From contig NZ_PCOC01000001.1 of NCBI RefSeq assembly GCF_002975205.1, forward strand, positions 1,550,001 to 1,614,000: 64,000 nt of DNA. The letters are read 5' to 3'. The notes beneath the pieces were generated by a model. That model worked only from the letters and a program-made list of their open reading frames with translations. It was not told the DNA's origin and made no database searches. The DNA is from Ochrobactrum vermis (lineage in GTDB: Bacteria; Pseudomonadota; Alphaproteobacteria; Rhizobiales; Rhizobiaceae). Shown piece after piece: positions 20,415 through 30,581 of the stretch; position 1 is the first letter of the stretch, and each line of letters begins with the position of its first letter. The position numbers and the translations under genes were made by a program.

Positions 20415-21839
20415 TTAACGCACGAACTGGCGCAACAACGTTCCGTTGCGTTCCACCTCAAGCCGCCAGGCAAGACCACGCCCTGCATCCAGAATCGCAG
20501 TCAAATCGTTCACGGTGCGGATAGGGTTCCCGTTGATGCTGCGAACAATGTCACCAGGACGCAATCCAAGCCGCGCTGCTGGCGAACCGGAATAGACGTC
20601 GACAACCGCCACCCCTCGGCTATCGCGCTTGAGACGCAGTTTTGCGGCCGTCGAAGGCGTCAACTCAAGCACAGAAGCACCGGCGAAAGGATTATCCCCC
20701 TTGATGACTTGCGGCGCGGTCTCCTTGACTTCAGGCGCTTTGGAGAGCTTCACGGGAACGGTTAGATTTTTTCCATCCCTCATGATTTCAACCGAGACGG
20801 TGTTACCAATGCCGGCCGTCGACAGACGGTAACCAAGCACATCCTGATTATCGACGCGAACGTCCTGAACGGACAGAACCACATCGCCAATCTTCAAGCC
20901 TGCCGCCTCTGCGGGGCCGCCCTTTGCAATTGCTGTAATCAAAGCCCCATAGGGCTTTTCCATACCAAGACCTTCGGCCAGATCGGCGGTCACGCCCTGG
21001 AACGTCGCGCCGATATAAGGCCGCTCGAAACTTTTGCTGCCATTCTGTGCAGCTTCGACAACGGCACGAACCATATTGGATGGAATAGCAAAACCAATCC
21101 CTACGGAGCCACCGGAGCGCGAATAGATCGCCGTGTTGATACCGATCAGGCGCCCGCGCATGTCGATCAACGCACCACCGGAGTTACCCGGATTGATGGC
21201 CGCATCCGTCTGTATGAAGAAATCGAAATCGGAAATGCCAACCTGTGTACGTGATTGCGCGGACACAATACCGCTCGTCACCGTCTGTCCGACCCCAAAC
21301 GGATTGCCGATCGCGAGCACCAGATCGCCGACTTCGACTTCATCGGAATTACCGAGACCCAGAACTGGAAACTTGTCCTTCGCTTCGATTTTGAGGACTG
21401 CTAGATCTGTGGTTTCGTCACGGAGAAGCAGCTTGCTTTCAAACTCGCGCCCGTCCGACAAGGCAACCTTGATTTCATCCGCATCCTTGATGACATGATT
21501 GTTTGTCACGACGATGCCTGAACTGCCGACAATCACACCGGAGCCAAGCGACTGCTGGATACGTGGCTTACTTTCCCCAAACTGCCGTCCGAAAAACTGC
21601 TCAAAGAACGGATCACCGGCGAACGGCGAACGTGCCTGAACCTGACGCGCGGCATAAACATTCACGACGGCCGGTATTGTCTCCTTCACAAGCGGAGCGA
21701 AGGACAACTGCATATCGGCACGGCTGAGTGGTATCTGCTTCAGAGGCGTCACGGGGGCGTCCTGCGCCATAGTTTGCGGCACTGCTGTTCCGACAATTGC
21801 CAGCACAAGACCAAAAACACCTAAACGTCGCCAATTCAT
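20415..21839 (-). CDS. Do-family (DegP/DegQ) periplasmic serine endopeptidase
   Basis: A periplasmic protease/chaperone for misfolded envelope proteins. The 474-residue protein has a signal peptide cut near AMA-type QTMAQ (about residue 26) and a trypsin-like domain with the triad H115 (VTNNHVI), D145 (TTDLAVLK) and S220 (GNSGGAL). Two PDZ domains follow (about residues 265-360 and 385-470, the second with SPAARLGLRPGDIV). GGAG lies seven bases before ATG 21839, while the ATG six bases earlier is too close to it. Whether it is the DegP or DegQ type cannot be settled here. Confidence 0.95.
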   Translation of the reverse strand: MNWRRLGVFGLVLAIVGTAVPQTMAQDAPVTPLKQIPLSRADMQLSFAPLVKETIPAVVNVYAARQVQARSPFAGDPFFEQFFGRQFGESKPRIQQSLGSGVIVGSSGIVVTNNHVIKDADEIKVALSDGREFESKLLLRDETTDLAVLKIEAKDKFPVLGLGNSDEVEVGDLVLAIGNPFGVGQTVTSGIVSAQSRTQVGISDFDFFIQTDAAINPGNSGGALIDMRGRLIGINTAIYSRSGGSVGIGFAIPSNMVRAVVEAAQNGSKSFERPYIGATFQGVTADLAEGLGMEKPYGALITAIAKGGPAEAAGLKIGDVVLSVQDVRVDNQDVLGYRLSTAGIGNTVSVEIMRDGKNLTVPVKLSKAPEVKETAPQVIKGDNPFAGASVLELTPSTAAKLRLKRDSRGVAVVDVYSGSPAARLGLRPGDIVRSINGNPIRTVNDLTAILDAGRGLAWRLEVERNGTLLRQFVR

Positions 21840-21950
21840 GCACATACTCCGCGCTGTCCGAGGTCACTCGCATCTTCCGAAGAAAGATACGAGATTCGTT
21901 GTCCATATGTAGTCAACTGAGGACTAGGATAAAGGGCAACATTGTGACCT

Positions 21951-22018
21951 TAGAGTGCATCCCGAAAAGTGTGCAACGGTTTTCGGAGAAGTTGCGCGTT
22001 AAAACGAGCAGTTGGAGC
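21951..22018. repeat. RIME-like intergenic repeat
   Basis: The stretch from about GTGCATCCCGAAAAGTGTGC to GAGCAGTTGGAGC resembles, by recall, the RIME-type palindromic elements found between genes throughout Rhizobiales genomes. The core CCGAAAA (21962-21968) pairs with TTTTCGG (21980-21986) around GTGTGCAACGG. It lies between rplQ's terminator and the protease promoter region. Confidence 0.6.
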
Positions 22019-22070
22019 CCGTGCAAATTTCAGTCAATCGAATTTTGCCAGACAGAAATTGGGCAAACAA

Positions 22071-22097
22071 AAAGGGCCGCACAAGGCGGCCCTTTTT
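22071..22097. terminator. Terminator of the rpsM-rplQ unit
   Basis: Stem AAAGGGCCGC / GCGGCCCTTT with a 5-base loop, flanked by A- and T-runs so that it works on both strands. It stands 23 bp after the rplQ stop. Confidence 0.88.
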
Positions 22098-22119
22098 CAA
22101 AAAATCAGAAACCAGCAGA

Positions 22120-22548
22120 TTATGCTGCTTCTGCTTCAGCAGCTTGTTCGGCTTCGACGCGGGCGCGGTCAGCCTTGCCCTTTGCATCGACGTCGCGTTC
22201 CACGAATTCAACAACCGCCAGAGGCGCATTGTCGCCAGCGCGGAAGCCAGCCTTCATGATGCGGATATAGCCGCCGTTGCGGGTCGCATAACGAGCAGCC
22301 AGTGTATCAAACAGCTTTGCAACGAGCTTAACGTCGCGAATAGCCGAGATAGCCTGACGGCGGGCATGCAGATCGCCGCGCTTGCCGAGCGTGACAAGCT
22401 TTTCAACGATCGGGCGAATTTCCTTAGCTTTCGGAAGCGTCGTCACAATCTGCTCGTGTTCGATAAGCGAAGCAGCCATGTTGGCGAACATCGCCTTGCG
22501 GTGCGAGGCAGTGCGGTTCAGCTTACGGTATCCGTTACCGTGACGCAT
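22120..22548 (-). CDS. rplQ: 50S ribosomal protein L17
   Basis: Large-subunit protein near the exit tunnel. The 142-residue sequence opens with [20 protein letters not shown], the invariant L17 signature, and ends with an alanine/glutamate-rich tail of about 20 residues that is typical of alphaproteobacteria. It is the last gene after rpsM, rpsK and rpoA and precedes a terminator. Confidence 0.98.
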   Translation of the reverse strand: MRHGNGYRKLNRTASHRKAMFANMAASLIEHEQIVTTLPKAKEIRPIVEKLVTLGKRGDLHARRQAISAIRDVKLVAKLFDTLAARYATRNGGYIRIMKAGFRAGDNAPLAVVEFVERDVDAKGKADRARVEAEQAAEAEAA

Positions 22549-22590
22549 GAGCCTTCTCCTTAATTAGTTCTAGCCGGGATATTACCGGTC

Positions 22591-23604
22591 TTAATATTGG
22601 TCTTCGTAGCGCTTTGCGAGATCTTCGATGTTCTCTGGCGGCCAGGACGGGATTTCCATACCGAGATGGAGACCCATCGACGCCAGAACTTCCTTGATCT
22701 CGTTGAGCGACTTTCGGCCGAAATTCGGAGTCCGCAGCATCTCGGCTTCCGTCTTCTGGATCAGATCGCCGATGTAGACGATGTTGTCGTTCTTCAGGCA
22801 GTTTGCCGAACGGACAGACAGTTCGAGTTCGTCCACCTTCTTGAGCAGAGCCGGATTGAAAGCCAGTTCCGCAACCTGTTCCTGCGGGGCTTCCTTCTGA
22901 GGCTCTTCGAAGTTGACGAAGATCGCCAGCTGGTCCTGGAGAATACGAGCGGCATATGCCACTGCGTCTTCACCCGTAACCGAGCCGTTTGTCTCGATGT
23001 TCAGCGTCAGCTTGTCATAATCAAGAACCTGACCTTCACGGGTGTTCTCGATCTTGTACGACACCTTGCGAACCGGAGAGTAGAGGCTGTCAACCGGGAT
23101 AAGACCGATTGGTGCATCTTCTGCGCGGTTGCGGTCGGCAGGCACATAGCCCTTACCGGTGTTGACGGTGAATTCCATGCGGATTTCAGCGCCTTCATCC
23201 AGCGTGCAGATGACGTGATCCGGATTGAGGATCTCGACATCGCCGACAGTCTGAATGTCGCCAGCCGTAACGACGCCTGGGCCTTCCTTGCGGACGACCA
23301 TGCGCTTCGGGCCCTCGCCTTCCATACGGATGGCGATTTCCTTGACGTTCAGAACGATATCCGTGGTGTCTTCGCGGACGCCAGGGATCGAAGAGAATTC
23401 ATGTAGAACGCCATCGATCTGAATGGCGGTCACGGCAGCGCCGCGAAGCGACGACAGAAGTACGCGACGCAGAGCATTGCCGAGCGTCAGACCGAAGCCG
23501 CGTTCCAGCGGTTCAGCAACGACGGTTGCATGCGTGCGGGAGCCGTTGGTGATGAAATCCACCTTGTTCGGCTTGATGAGTTCCTGCCAGTTCTTCTGGA
23601 TCAT
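22591..23604 (-). CDS. rpoA: RNA polymerase alpha subunit
   Basis: It dimerises to nucleate RNA polymerase assembly, and its C-terminal domain contacts UP elements and activators. The 337-residue protein shows the N-terminal assembly domain ([20 protein letters not shown] near residue 35) and, after a linker rich in E and Q, the alpha-CTD ([21 protein letters not shown], then [14 protein letters not shown]). Length is normal. It is in the usual position between rpsK and rplQ; rpsD is not present next to it. Confidence 0.99.
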   Translation of the reverse strand: MIQKNWQELIKPNKVDFITNGSRTHATVVAEPLERGFGLTLGNALRRVLLSSLRGAAVTAIQIDGVLHEFSSIPGVREDTTDIVLNVKEIAIRMEGEGPKRMVVRKEGPGVVTAGDIQTVGDVEILNPDHVICTLDEGAEIRMEFTVNTGKGYVPADRNRAEDAPIGLIPVDSLYSPVRKVSYKIENTREGQVLDYDKLTLNIETNGSVTGEDAVAYAARILQDQLAIFVNFEEPQKEAPQEQVAELAFNPALLKKVDELELSVRSANCLKNDNIVYIGDLIQKTEAEMLRTPNFGRKSLNEIKEVLASMGLHLGMEIPSWPPENIEDLAKRYEDQY

Positions 23605-23719
23605 GTAAGTATCCCTCTATCATTCGTCGCTACCATCCTATCGTAGCGATCAAGTGAAGAAACCGCAGAGGAGCCCCGAACTTGAAAAGCCCGAGGCTCA
23701 TACGGCATGTGAACGAGGA

Positions 23720-24109
23720 TTAGACCCGGCGCTTCTTGCGCGGACGGCAGCCGTTGTGCGGGATCGGCGTAACATCGCGGATCGACGTGATCACAAAGCC
23801 GGCAGCCTGAAGGGCGCGCAGCGCGGATTCACGACCAGAACCCGGTCCGCAAACCTCGACTTCGAGGGAGCGCATGCCGTGTTCCTGAGCCTTCTTGGCG
23901 CAATCTTCGGCAGCGATCTGAGCGGCAAACGGGGTCGACTTACGCGAACCCTTGAAACCCTGGGCACCGGCAGACGACCAGGCAATCGCATTGCCCTGAG
24001 CATCCGTGATGGTGATCATGGTGTTGTTGAACGTCGAATTTACGTGGGCTACGCCCGACGAGATGTTTTTACGCTCGCGACGGCGAACGCGCGTGGCTTC
24101 CTTGGCCAT
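23720..24109 (-). CDS. rpsK: 30S ribosomal protein S11
   Basis: Part of the small-subunit platform. The 129-residue sequence carries the family block [22 protein letters not shown] and the C-terminal signature [18 protein letters not shown] with its asparagine-glycine pair. The gap to rpsM (127 bp) holds a hairpin with arms CGACGGA/TCCGTCG near 24209-24230. Confidence 0.99.
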
Positions 24110-24236
24110 GACAGTCCTTTCAATCGATCTCTACACCGCCGTAATTCCAGCGGCTACACCGGTCCTCAAGAAAGGACCAGCATCAAACCCAACCGGCGTA
24201 CCGGAAAGGTCCGACGGAACATTCGCTCCGTCGAGG

Positions 24237-24605
24237 TTACTTCTTCTTGCCTGCGATTGCCTTCGCCGGGCCCTTGCGGGTACGTGCGTTGGTGTGCGTG
24301 CGCTGGCCGCGAACCGGCAGCGAACGACGATGACGCAGACCGCGGTAGCAGCCAAGGTCCATCAGGCGCTTGATGTTCATCGAAACTTCACGACGCAGGT
24401 CACCTTCGACCCGGTACTCAGCATCGATTGCTTCGCGGATCTGAAGGACTTCAGCATCCGACAGCTGGTTAACGCGGCGATCGTCAGCAATGCCGACTTT
24501 CGTTACGATTTCCCGAGCAAATTTCGGTCCAATCCCGTGGATGTACTGAAGCGCAATAACAACGCGCTTGTTCGTCGGGATGTTGACGCCAGCGATACGT
24601 GCCAC
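24237..24605 (-). CDS. rpsM: 30S ribosomal protein S13
   Basis: Head-of-subunit protein that contacts the P-site tRNA and the 50S subunit. The 122 residues start [15 protein letters not shown] and include the H2TH-type region and the basic tail [23 protein letters not shown]. It appears to be the first gene of its own transcription unit: adk's terminator and a TTGACT promoter lie upstream. rpmJ, which precedes rpsM in many bacteria, is absent. Confidence 0.99.
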   Translation of the reverse strand: MARIAGVNIPTNKRVVIALQYIHGIGPKFAREIVTKVGIADDRRVNQLSDAEVLQIREAIDAEYRVEGDLRREVSMNIKRLMDLGCYRGLRHRRSLPVRGQRTHTNARTRKGPAKAIAGKKK

Positions 24606-24736
24606 GTCTGTTCTCCTTGAGTTATAAAAAATTCCATCTGGCAGATGCGATCAACCAGACAGCAATAAACGACCGGTACCGGCCTCTTTCGATTTCCGCC
24701 GTTACCTGCCATTCAAAACCAGTTGAAGTGGCGCAG

Positions 24737-24765
24737 TCTTTGACGGAATCGCCCGAAAAAGTCAA
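24737..24765 (-). promoter_or_regulatory. Putative promoter of the rpsM-rpsK-rpoA-rplQ unit
   Basis: On the minus strand TTGACT (24760-24765) and CAAAGA (24737-24742) are 17 bp apart. The -35 is strong and the -10 poor. It lies between adk's terminator and rpsM, which supports a separate operon. Confidence 0.45.
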
Positions 24766-24833
24766 CTCTTAACTGTCCGTAAAGCCATCAAAGCGACCTT
24801 ACAGACAATTCAATCAACTTCTGGAAGCAATAA

Positions 24834-24868
24834 ACGGGCAGAAAACGCTTCACGCTTTCCCTGCCCGT
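24834..24868 (-). terminator. Terminator of the spc operon after adk
   Basis: ACGGGCAG (24834-24841) and CTGCCCGT (24861-24868) form an 8-bp stem with a 19-base loop; on the minus strand it is followed by TTATTGC. It stands 34 bp after the adk stop. Confidence 0.65.
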
Positions 24869-24902
24869 ATCAGAATGAGACTTTTTCAAGCCCCTTCATT
24901 TC

Positions 24903-25487
24903 TCATGCCGGAACGAGAATTCTCTCGATTTCGGCAGTGACTTCTTCAACCGGCGCCATACCATTGATGACGCGGAGTTCACCGGTCCCGGCATAATAGC
25001 TGGAAAGCGGCGCGGTCTTTTCGCGGTATTCCACGAGACGCTTGCGGAAAGCTTCAGGATTGTCGTCCGAACGGACCTGACCACCCTTGGCAATCGTTTC
25101 GGCCACGCGGCTTTCCATCCGCTTGACCAGGGCATTCTCATCGACCTTCAGCTCGATGACTGCATCGAGCTTCAGACCCTTCCCCGCCAACATCGTTCCC
25201 AGAGCCTGGGCTTGCGGCACCGTGCGCGGGTAGCCGTCGAGGATGAAACCGTTCGAGCAATCCGGAGCATCGATACGCTCCGATACGATCTGGTTTACAA
25301 TCTCGTCGGAAACCAGCTGCCCCGCATCCATCACGGCCTTGGCGCGCTTCCCGATCTCGCTCTGCTGGGCGACTGCTGCACGCAGCATGTCACCGGTCGA
25401 GAGCTGAGGAATTCCATGCTTCTTGGTAAGAAGTCCAGCCTGCGTCCCCTTACCTGCTCCGGGCGGCCCAAGAAGTATCAGTCTCAT
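24903..25487 (-). CDS. adk: Adenylate kinase
   Basis: It balances adenine nucleotides (ATP + AMP to 2 ADP). The 194-residue protein shows the P-loop [11 protein letters not shown] (about residues 7-17), the AMP-binding [11 protein letters not shown], and FILDGYPRT near residue 82. It lacks the long LID insert, so it is the short type usual in alphaproteobacteria. The start overlaps the secY stop (ATGA at 25484-25487), coupling it to secY at the end of the spc operon. Confidence 0.97.
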   Translation of the reverse strand: MRLILLGPPGAGKGTQAGLLTKKHGIPQLSTGDMLRAAVAQQSEIGKRAKAVMDAGQLVSDEIVNQIVSERIDAPDCSNGFILDGYPRTVPQAQALGTMLAGKGLKLDAVIELKVDENALVKRMESRVAETIAKGGQVRSDDNPEAFRKRLVEYREKTAPLSSYYAGTGELRVINGMAPVEEVTAEIERILVPA

Positions 25488-26824
25488 TTATTGCGTTTCC
25501 CACCTCTGAGTTTGGACTTCTTGATCAGCCCTTCATACTGATGGGCGATCAGATGTCCCTGAATTTGCGCAACCGTATCAAGCGTCACGCTCACAACGAT
25601 CAGCAGCGAGGTGCCACCAAGATAGAACGGTACACCGGTTGCGGAAATCAGGAATTCCGGCAGGAGACAGACAAGCACGATATAGATGGCGCCGACAACA
25701 GTGATACGTGTCAGCACATAGTCTATGTATTCGGCGGTACGCTCACCCGGACGAATGCCCGGAATAAAGCCGGAATGCTTCTTGAGCTGGTCAGCGGTAT
25801 CCTTGGGATTGAACACGATGGCCGTATAAAAGAAGCAGAAAAATGCCATCAACCCGGCATAGAACAGCATATAAAGCGGCTGACCATGACCGAGAGCATT
25901 GAGAATGGTCGTACCCCAGGCCGGCATTTCAGCCGTATTTGCGAAACCTGCAACAGTCGCCGGCAAAAGCAGGAGCGACGAAGCAAAGATCGGAGGGATA
26001 ACACCAGCAGTGTTCAGCTTGAGCGGCAGATGAGAGGTATCGCCCTGGAACATGCGGTTGCCGACCTGACGCTTCGGATACTGGATCAGAAGGCGGCGCT
26101 GTGCACGCTCCACGAAAACAATGACCGCAATCAGCACGATGGCAAGAATGATAACGCCCAGGATCAAGCCCGTCGACAGAGCACCGGTACGACCAAGTTC
26201 CAGCGTTCCGGAAATGGCATGCGGCAGGTTAGCCACGATGCCAGAGAAGATAATCAGCGAAATGCCGTTACCGATACCACGTGCCGTGATCTGTTCGCCG
26301 AGCCACATCAGGAACATCGTGCCGCCAACGAGGGTGATCACCGACGAAACGACGAAGAACGGCCCCGGATTGGTGACGATTCCATTACCAGACTGCAAAC
26401 CGACAGAAATCGCGTAGGCTTGGACAAGCGCCAGAAGCACCGTGCCATAACGCGTGTACTGATTGATGATCTTGCGACCCGCCTCGCCTTCCTTCTTCAG
26501 CGCTTCAAGCGACGGAACAACCGACGTCATGAGCTGCACGATAATGGAAGCAGAGATGTAGGGCATGATGCCGAGCGCAAAAATGGCCATACGACCGACA
26601 GCGCCACCGGCAAACATGTTGAAAAGTCCGAGCACACCCTGGCTATGCTGCTGGAAAGCCTGCGCAAGCGCGTCAGGATTGATGCCGGGAAGCGGAATAT
26701 AGGTGCCGAACCGGTATACGAGCAAAGCACCTAGTGTGAACCAGATGCGCTTCTTGAGTTCTTCTGCCTTCGAAAAAGCCGAAAAATTGAGATTGGAAAC
26801 TAGCTGTTCAGCAGCCGATGCCAT
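25484..26824 (-). CDS. secY: Preprotein translocase subunit SecY
   Basis: The protein-conducting channel of the Sec translocon in the inner membrane. From ATG 26824 (GGAG seven bases upstream) the 446-residue protein has ten hydrophobic segments. Among them are the family blocks [12 protein letters not shown] in the plug region, [17 protein letters not shown] and [14 protein letters not shown], and the cytoplasmic [20 protein letters not shown] loop. The frame runs 21 codons further upstream without homology. It is followed by adk, as in many alphaproteobacteria. Confidence 0.98.
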   Translation of the reverse strand: MASAAEQLVSNLNFSAFSKAEELKKRIWFTLGALLVYRFGTYIPLPGINPDALAQAFQQHSQGVLGLFNMFAGGAVGRMAIFALGIMPYISASIIVQLMTSVVPSLEALKKEGEAGRKIINQYTRYGTVLLALVQAYAISVGLQSGNGIVTNPGPFFVVSSVITLVGGTMFLMWLGEQITARGIGNGISLIIFSGIVANLPHAISGTLELGRTGALSTGLILGVIILAIVLIAVIVFVERAQRRLLIQYPKRQVGNRMFQGDTSHLPLKLNTAGVIPPIFASSLLLLPATVAGFANTAEMPAWGTTILNALGHGQPLYMLFYAGLMAFFCFFYTAIVFNPKDTADQLKKHSGFIPGIRPGERTAEYIDYVLTRITVVGAIYIVLVCLLPEFLISATGVPFYLGGTSLLIVVSVTLDTVAQIQGHLIAHQYEGLIKKSKLRGGKRNK

Positions 26825-26939
26825 TAAATTTCTCCGGTGAAAAGTCTCCGGTCCTCCGCCCTCGTTTACGCAATCCTCACCGGTCACGCCCCGAGACTAA
26901 AAAGACCCTACCCAGATATGCGCATTGGCATAAATGTGC

Positions 26940-26971
26940 AAGCGGCGGCACTAAGGCCGCCGCTTTTTATT
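26940..26971 (+). terminator. Antisense-oriented intrinsic terminator between secY and rplO
   Basis: AAGCGGCGGC (26940-26949) and GCCGCCGCTT (26956-26965) form a 10-bp stem with a 6-base loop. The T-run (TTTATTTTT) follows only on the plus strand, opposite to all neighbouring genes. On the sense (minus) strand it is a hairpin without a U-tract in the rplO-secY spacer. Confidence 0.7.
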
Positions 26972-26985
26972 TTTGTATCGAAGCC

Positions 26986-27456
26986 TTATTCGGCAGCAGC
27001 TTCAGGAAGCTTGATGCTACCGCCAGCCTTTTCGATCTTTTCGACCGCAGTCTTGGAAGCACCGGCTACCTCAAAGGCAACCTTTGCCTTCAGTTCGCCG
27101 TCCGAAAGGATACGAACACCGTCCTTGGCGCGGCGAATCACGCCGGCAGCCTTTAGCGAATCGAGGTTCACAACAGCCTTGGCGTCGAGCTTGCCTGCAT
27201 CGATAGCGGCCTGAACACGGCCGAGCGACACTACATTGAAGCTCTTTGCGAAGATGTTGGTGAAGCCGCGCTTCGGCAGACGGCGGTAGATTGGCATCTG
27301 GCCGCCTTCGAAGCCATTGATCGCGACGCCCGAACGGGACTTCTGACCCTTGACGCCGCGGCCAGCGGTCTTGCCGGTGCCCGAGCCGATACCACGGCCA
27401 ACGCGCTTGCGTTCTTTGACCGAACCTGGCTTGTCACGCAGATCGTTGAGTTTCAT
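26986..27456 (-). CDS. rplO: 50S ribosomal protein L15
   Basis: Late-assembly large-subunit protein. The 156-residue sequence shows the N-terminal glycine/lysine-rich extension ([22 protein letters not shown]) and the [18 protein letters not shown] block. A 161-bp gap with an odd hairpin separates it from secY, the widest spacer in the spc cluster. Confidence 0.98.
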   Translation of the reverse strand: MKLNDLRDKPGSVKERKRVGRGIGSGTGKTAGRGVKGQKSRSGVAINGFEGGQMPIYRRLPKRGFTNIFAKSFNVVSLGRVQAAIDAGKLDAKAVVNLDSLKAAGVIRRAKDGVRILSDGELKAKVAFEVAGASKTAVEKIEKAGGSIKLPEAAAE

Positions 27457-27475
27457 GTCTCTATCCCCTGCGTTA

Positions 27476-27676
27476 TCAGGCCTCGTCCACGATGCGGACG
27501 AGATGCTGAACCTTGGCGATCATACCGCGAACCGAAGGAGTATCCTCCAGCGTGCGGCGGCGGTGCATTTTGTTAAGTCCGAGTCCGATCAGCGTTGCAC
27601 GCTGTTCGGCTGGACGACGGATAGGGCTTCCGATCTGCTCGACCGTAACCGTCTTACCCTTCTTCTCAGCCATCAC
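27476..27676 (-). CDS. rpmD: 50S ribosomal protein L30
   Basis: A 66-residue large-subunit protein with the short bacterial L30 form: an opening [13 protein letters not shown], then [28 protein letters not shown]. It sits in the conserved order rpsE-rpmD-rplO. Confidence 0.97.
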   Translation of the reverse strand: MMAEKKGKTVTVEQIGSPIRRPAEQRATLIGLGLNKMHRRRTLEDTPSVRGMIAKVQHLVRIVDEA

Positions 27677-27736
27677 TCAAATCCCTTGTCTATGGCGTAT
27701 CCGGTGCCATTGCACCGGACTGGCACAAACTATCGG

Positions 27737-28297
27737 CTATTCTTCCGAACCGACCACATCATGGCGGCGAGCCTGAAGGGTCGAGTACTTGATGCCGCGC
27801 TGTGCAGCGATATCCTTCGGATGCATCTGATGCTTCAGAGCATCGAACGTCGCACGAACCATGTTGTATGGGTTCGACGAGCCGAGAGACTTGGCAACAA
27901 CGTCCTGAACGCCGAGCGTTTCGAACACTGCACGCATCGGACCACCGGCGATGATACCCTTACCGGCAGGAGCTGCACGAAGCAGAACCTTGCCAGCGCC
28001 GTGACGACCCTGCACATCGTGATGCAGAGTACGACCCGAACGCAGCGGTACGAAAATCATATCGCGCTTGGCAGCTTCTGTAGCCTTGCGGATGGCTTCA
28101 GGCACTTCACGAGCCTTGCCATGACCGAAGCCTACGCGACCCTTCTGGTCTCCAACTACGACGAGCGCAGCGAAACCGAAGCGACGGCCACCCTTAACAA
28201 CCTTAGCAACGCGATTGATGTGAACGAGCTTGTCAACGAATTCGCTGTCACGCTCCTCACGACCGCGGTCCTCGCGGTTACGTTCTCTCTGTGCCAT
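27737..28297 (-). CDS. rpsE: 30S ribosomal protein S5
   Basis: Small-subunit protein important for decoding accuracy. The 186-residue protein has the double-stranded-RNA-binding block [28 protein letters not shown] and the C-terminal [16 protein letters not shown]. Its first 20 residues are unusually rich in E, D and R ([15 protein letters not shown]), an alphaproteobacterial N-terminal extension. Confidence 0.98.
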   Translation of the reverse strand: MAQRERNREDRGREERDSEFVDKLVHINRVAKVVKGGRRFGFAALVVVGDQKGRVGFGHGKAREVPEAIRKATEAAKRDMIFVPLRSGRTLHHDVQGRHGAGKVLLRAAPAGKGIIAGGPMRAVFETLGVQDVVAKSLGSSNPYNMVRATFDALKHQMHPKDIAAQRGIKYSTLQARRHDVVGSEE

Positions 28298-28335
28298 ATC
28301 CTATTCCTTTATTATTTTCCGGAAGCACAAAATAA

Positions 28336-28698
28336 TTAGAAGCTCAGACCGCCTTCGCGGGCAGCTTCGGCGAGAGCCTTCACGCGACCGTGGTAAATGA
28401 ATGCACCACGGTCGAACACTACTTCGCTGACGCCTGCTTTAACGGCACGCTCAGCAACCAGCTTGCCAACAGCAGCAGCTGCTGCAGAGTCGGCGCCGGT
28501 CTTGAGCTTGCCCTTCAGGTCGCCATCCAGGGTCGAAGCAGCTGCGATGGTAACACCGCGAACGTCGTCGATAACCTGAACGTAGATGTTCTTGGAAGAG
28601 CGGTGCACGCTGAGACGCGGACGGCCGTTTGCGACAGCCTTGACCTGACGGCGTACACGAGCAGCGCGACGCTGCAAAGTTTCTTTTGGCGATGCCAT
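28336..28698 (-). CDS. rplR: 50S ribosomal protein L18
   Basis: A 5S-rRNA-binding protein of the central protuberance. The 120-residue sequence shows [20 protein letters not shown] and the C-terminal [28 protein letters not shown], both diagnostic. It lies between rplF and rpsE in conserved order. Confidence 0.98.
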   Translation of the reverse strand: MASPKETLQRRAARVRRQVKAVANGRPRLSVHRSSKNIYVQVIDDVRGVTIAAASTLDGDLKGKLKTGADSAAAAAVGKLVAERAVKAGVSEVVFDRGAFIYHGRVKALAEAAREGGLSF

Positions 28699-28710
28699 GA
28701 CGCGCTTCCC

Positions 28711-29244
28711 TTACTTCTTCTTGCCTTCTTTGCGGACGATCTTCTCGCCAGCATACTTGACGCCCTTGCCCTTGTAAGGCTCGGGGCCGCGATATTCGCG
28801 GATCTCAGCCGCGACCTGACCGACCTGCTGCTTGTCGATGCCGGTGACGACGATTTCCGTCGGCTTCGGAACAGCAACAGTAATACCAGCAGGCACGTCG
28901 TAGACCACTTCGTGGCTGAAGCCGAGCGAAAGCTGCAGGTTCTTGCCCTGCATGGCAGCGCGGTAACCGACGCCGCTGATTTCGAGCTTCTTTTCAAAGC
29001 CGTCCTTCACGCCAACAAAAATGTTGGAGATCATCGTGCGGGACATGCCCCACTTCGAACGAGCTTCTTTCGACTGGTCGCGTGGATCGACGCTGATAGC
29101 GCCTTCTTCCATCTTGACCAGAACTTCATCGTGCACGACGAAGGAGAGTTCACCCTTCGCGCCCTTAGCCTTGACGATCTGCCCATCAACACTGGCGGTC
29201 ACGCCCGCCGGGACCGGCACGGGTTTTTTACCGATACGAGACAT
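28711..29244 (-). CDS. rplF: 50S ribosomal protein L6
   Basis: Large-subunit protein near the sarcin-ricin loop. The 177 residues begin [15 protein letters not shown]. They contain two homologous alpha/beta halves and the C-terminal signature [19 protein letters not shown]. Only 12 bp separate it from rplR. Confidence 0.99.
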   Translation of the reverse strand: MSRIGKKPVPVPAGVTASVDGQIVKAKGAKGELSFVVHDEVLVKMEEGAISVDPRDQSKEARSKWGMSRTMISNIFVGVKDGFEKKLEISGVGYRAAMQGKNLQLSLGFSHEVVYDVPAGITVAVPKPTEIVVTGIDKQQVGQVAAEIREYRGPEPYKGKGVKYAGEKIVRKEGKKK

Positions 29245-29282
29245 TTTAATACCTGTCTTTTATCTGTTCGCTGTCAACCGCA

Positions 29283-29681
29283 TCAGAAGATGCGGCAGAG
29301 CAGCTCACCACCAACGTTTTGTTCACGGGCTTCATGATCCGCCATAACGCCCTTCGGCGTGGAGAGGATCGAGATGCCGAGGCCGTTCGCGACCTGCGGG
29401 ATCGACTTGACCGACACGTAAACGCGACGGCCAGGCTTCGATACGCGGCTGATCTCACGGATAACCGGAACACCTTCATAGTACTTCAGCTCGATTTCGA
29501 TCTCGGCCTTGCCGTTCACGAATTCGCTCTGCGAGTAACCGCGGATGTAACCTTCAGACTGAAGAACATCGAGAACGCGAGCGCGCAGCTTCGAAGCCGG
29601 GGTCGAAACCTTGGTCTTCTTGCGGCCTACTGCGTTGCGGATACGGGTCAGCATATCGCCGAGAGGATCTGACACAGACAT
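29283..29681 (-). CDS. rpsH: 30S ribosomal protein S8
   Basis: It binds helix 21 of 16S rRNA, and in E. coli it represses the spc operon. The 132-residue protein opens with [14 protein letters not shown] and ends with the invariant [19 protein letters not shown] segment and ELLCRIF. Whether spc autoregulation by S8 exists here is not visible in the sequence. Confidence 0.99.
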   Translation of the reverse strand: MSVSDPLGDMLTRIRNAVGRKKTKVSTPASKLRARVLDVLQSEGYIRGYSQSEFVNGKAEIEIELKYYEGVPVIREISRVSKPGRRVYVSVKSIPQVANGLGISILSTPKGVMADHEAREQNVGGELLCRIF

Positions 29682-29691
29682 ATGCTACTCC

Positions 29692-29997
29692 TTACCAGCT
29701 CGACTTGACGATGCCCGGGATCTGACCGAGCGAACCCAACTGACGAAGCGCAATACGCGACATCTTCAGTTTACGGTAATAACCACGCGGACGGCCCGAA
29801 ACTTCGCAACGATTGCGAATACGAACCTTCGATGAATTGCGCGGCAGTTCGGCAAGCCGGATAGTGGCGCGGAAGCGCTCCTCCAGCGGAAGGCCCTGAT
29901 CCATTACGATCGCCTTCAGGCGTGCACGCTTGCCAGCGTGACGCTTAACCAACTTTTCGCGGCGCTTGTTTTTTTCGACTGCGCTAGTCTTGGCCAT
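29692..29997 (-). CDS. rpsN: 30S ribosomal protein S14 (zinc-free type)
   Basis: The 101-residue long form of S14 lacks the CxxC zinc motifs of the short form and carries [19 protein letters not shown] and the ending [11 protein letters not shown]. It therefore needs no zinc for folding. It is in the standard rplE-rpsN-rpsH position. Confidence 0.98.
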   Translation of the reverse strand: MAKTSAVEKNKRREKLVKRHAGKRARLKAIVMDQGLPLEERFRATIRLAELPRNSSKVRIRNRCEVSGRPRGYYRKLKMSRIALRQLGSLGQIPGIVKSSW

Positions 29998-30023
29998 ATT
30001 AATATACCTCGCTACGCTTGCCG

Positions 30024-30581
30024 TTACTGCCGGAAGGGGAAGTTGAATGCACGCAGAAGAGCGCGCGCTTCATCATCCGACTTGGCGGTCGTGCAAACGA
30101 TGATGTCCATGCCCCAGATTTGATCAACCTTATCGTAGTTGATTTCCGGAAACACGATGTGCTCCTTGATGCCCATGGCATAGTTGCCACGTCCGTCAAA
30201 GCTCTTCGGGTTCAGGCCGCGAAAGTCGCGGACGCGCGGAAGAGCAATCGTGATGAAACGATCAAGGAATTCGTACATGCGGTCCTGGCGAAGAGTGACC
30301 TTCGTACCGATTGGCATGCCTTCACGCAACTTGAATGTTGCGATCGAGTTACGAGCGCGGGTGATAACAGCCTTTTGACCAGCAATCAAGCCAAGGTCTT
30401 CAGCGGCAATCGCCGGCTTCTTGGAGTCGCCAGTGGCTTCGCCAACGCCCATGTTGAGGACAACTTTGCTGATGCGCGGAATCTGCATCTCGTTGTCGTA
30501 TTTGAATTCTTCAAGCAGAGCCTTACGAATATTTTCGTTGTAAAGCTTCTTGAAGCGGGGAAGTGCCTTAACTTCAGCCAT
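30024..30581 (-). CDS. rplE: 50S ribosomal protein L5
   Basis: A 5S-rRNA-binding protein. The 185-residue sequence has [15 protein letters not shown] and the P-site-loop region [26 protein letters not shown], with the terminal FNFPFRQ. Its start overlaps the end of rplX by eight bases, implying translational coupling. Confidence 0.99.
   Translation of the reverse strand: MAEVKALPRFKKLYNENIRKALLEEFKYDNEMQIPRISKVVLNMGVGEATGDSKKPAIAAEDLGLIAGQKAVITRARNSIATFKLREGMPIGTKVTLRQDRMYEFLDRFITIALPRVRDFRGLNPKSFDGRGNYAMGIKEHIVFPEINYDKVDQIWGMDIIVCTTAKSDDEARALLRAFNFPFRQ

Noticed and set aside
21840..21950. Heat-shock or envelope-stress promoter upstream of the Do-type protease
   Set aside because: A TTGACT is present on the minus strand, but no acceptable -10 at 16-18 bp and no RpoH- or RpoE-type pair could be matched with confidence.
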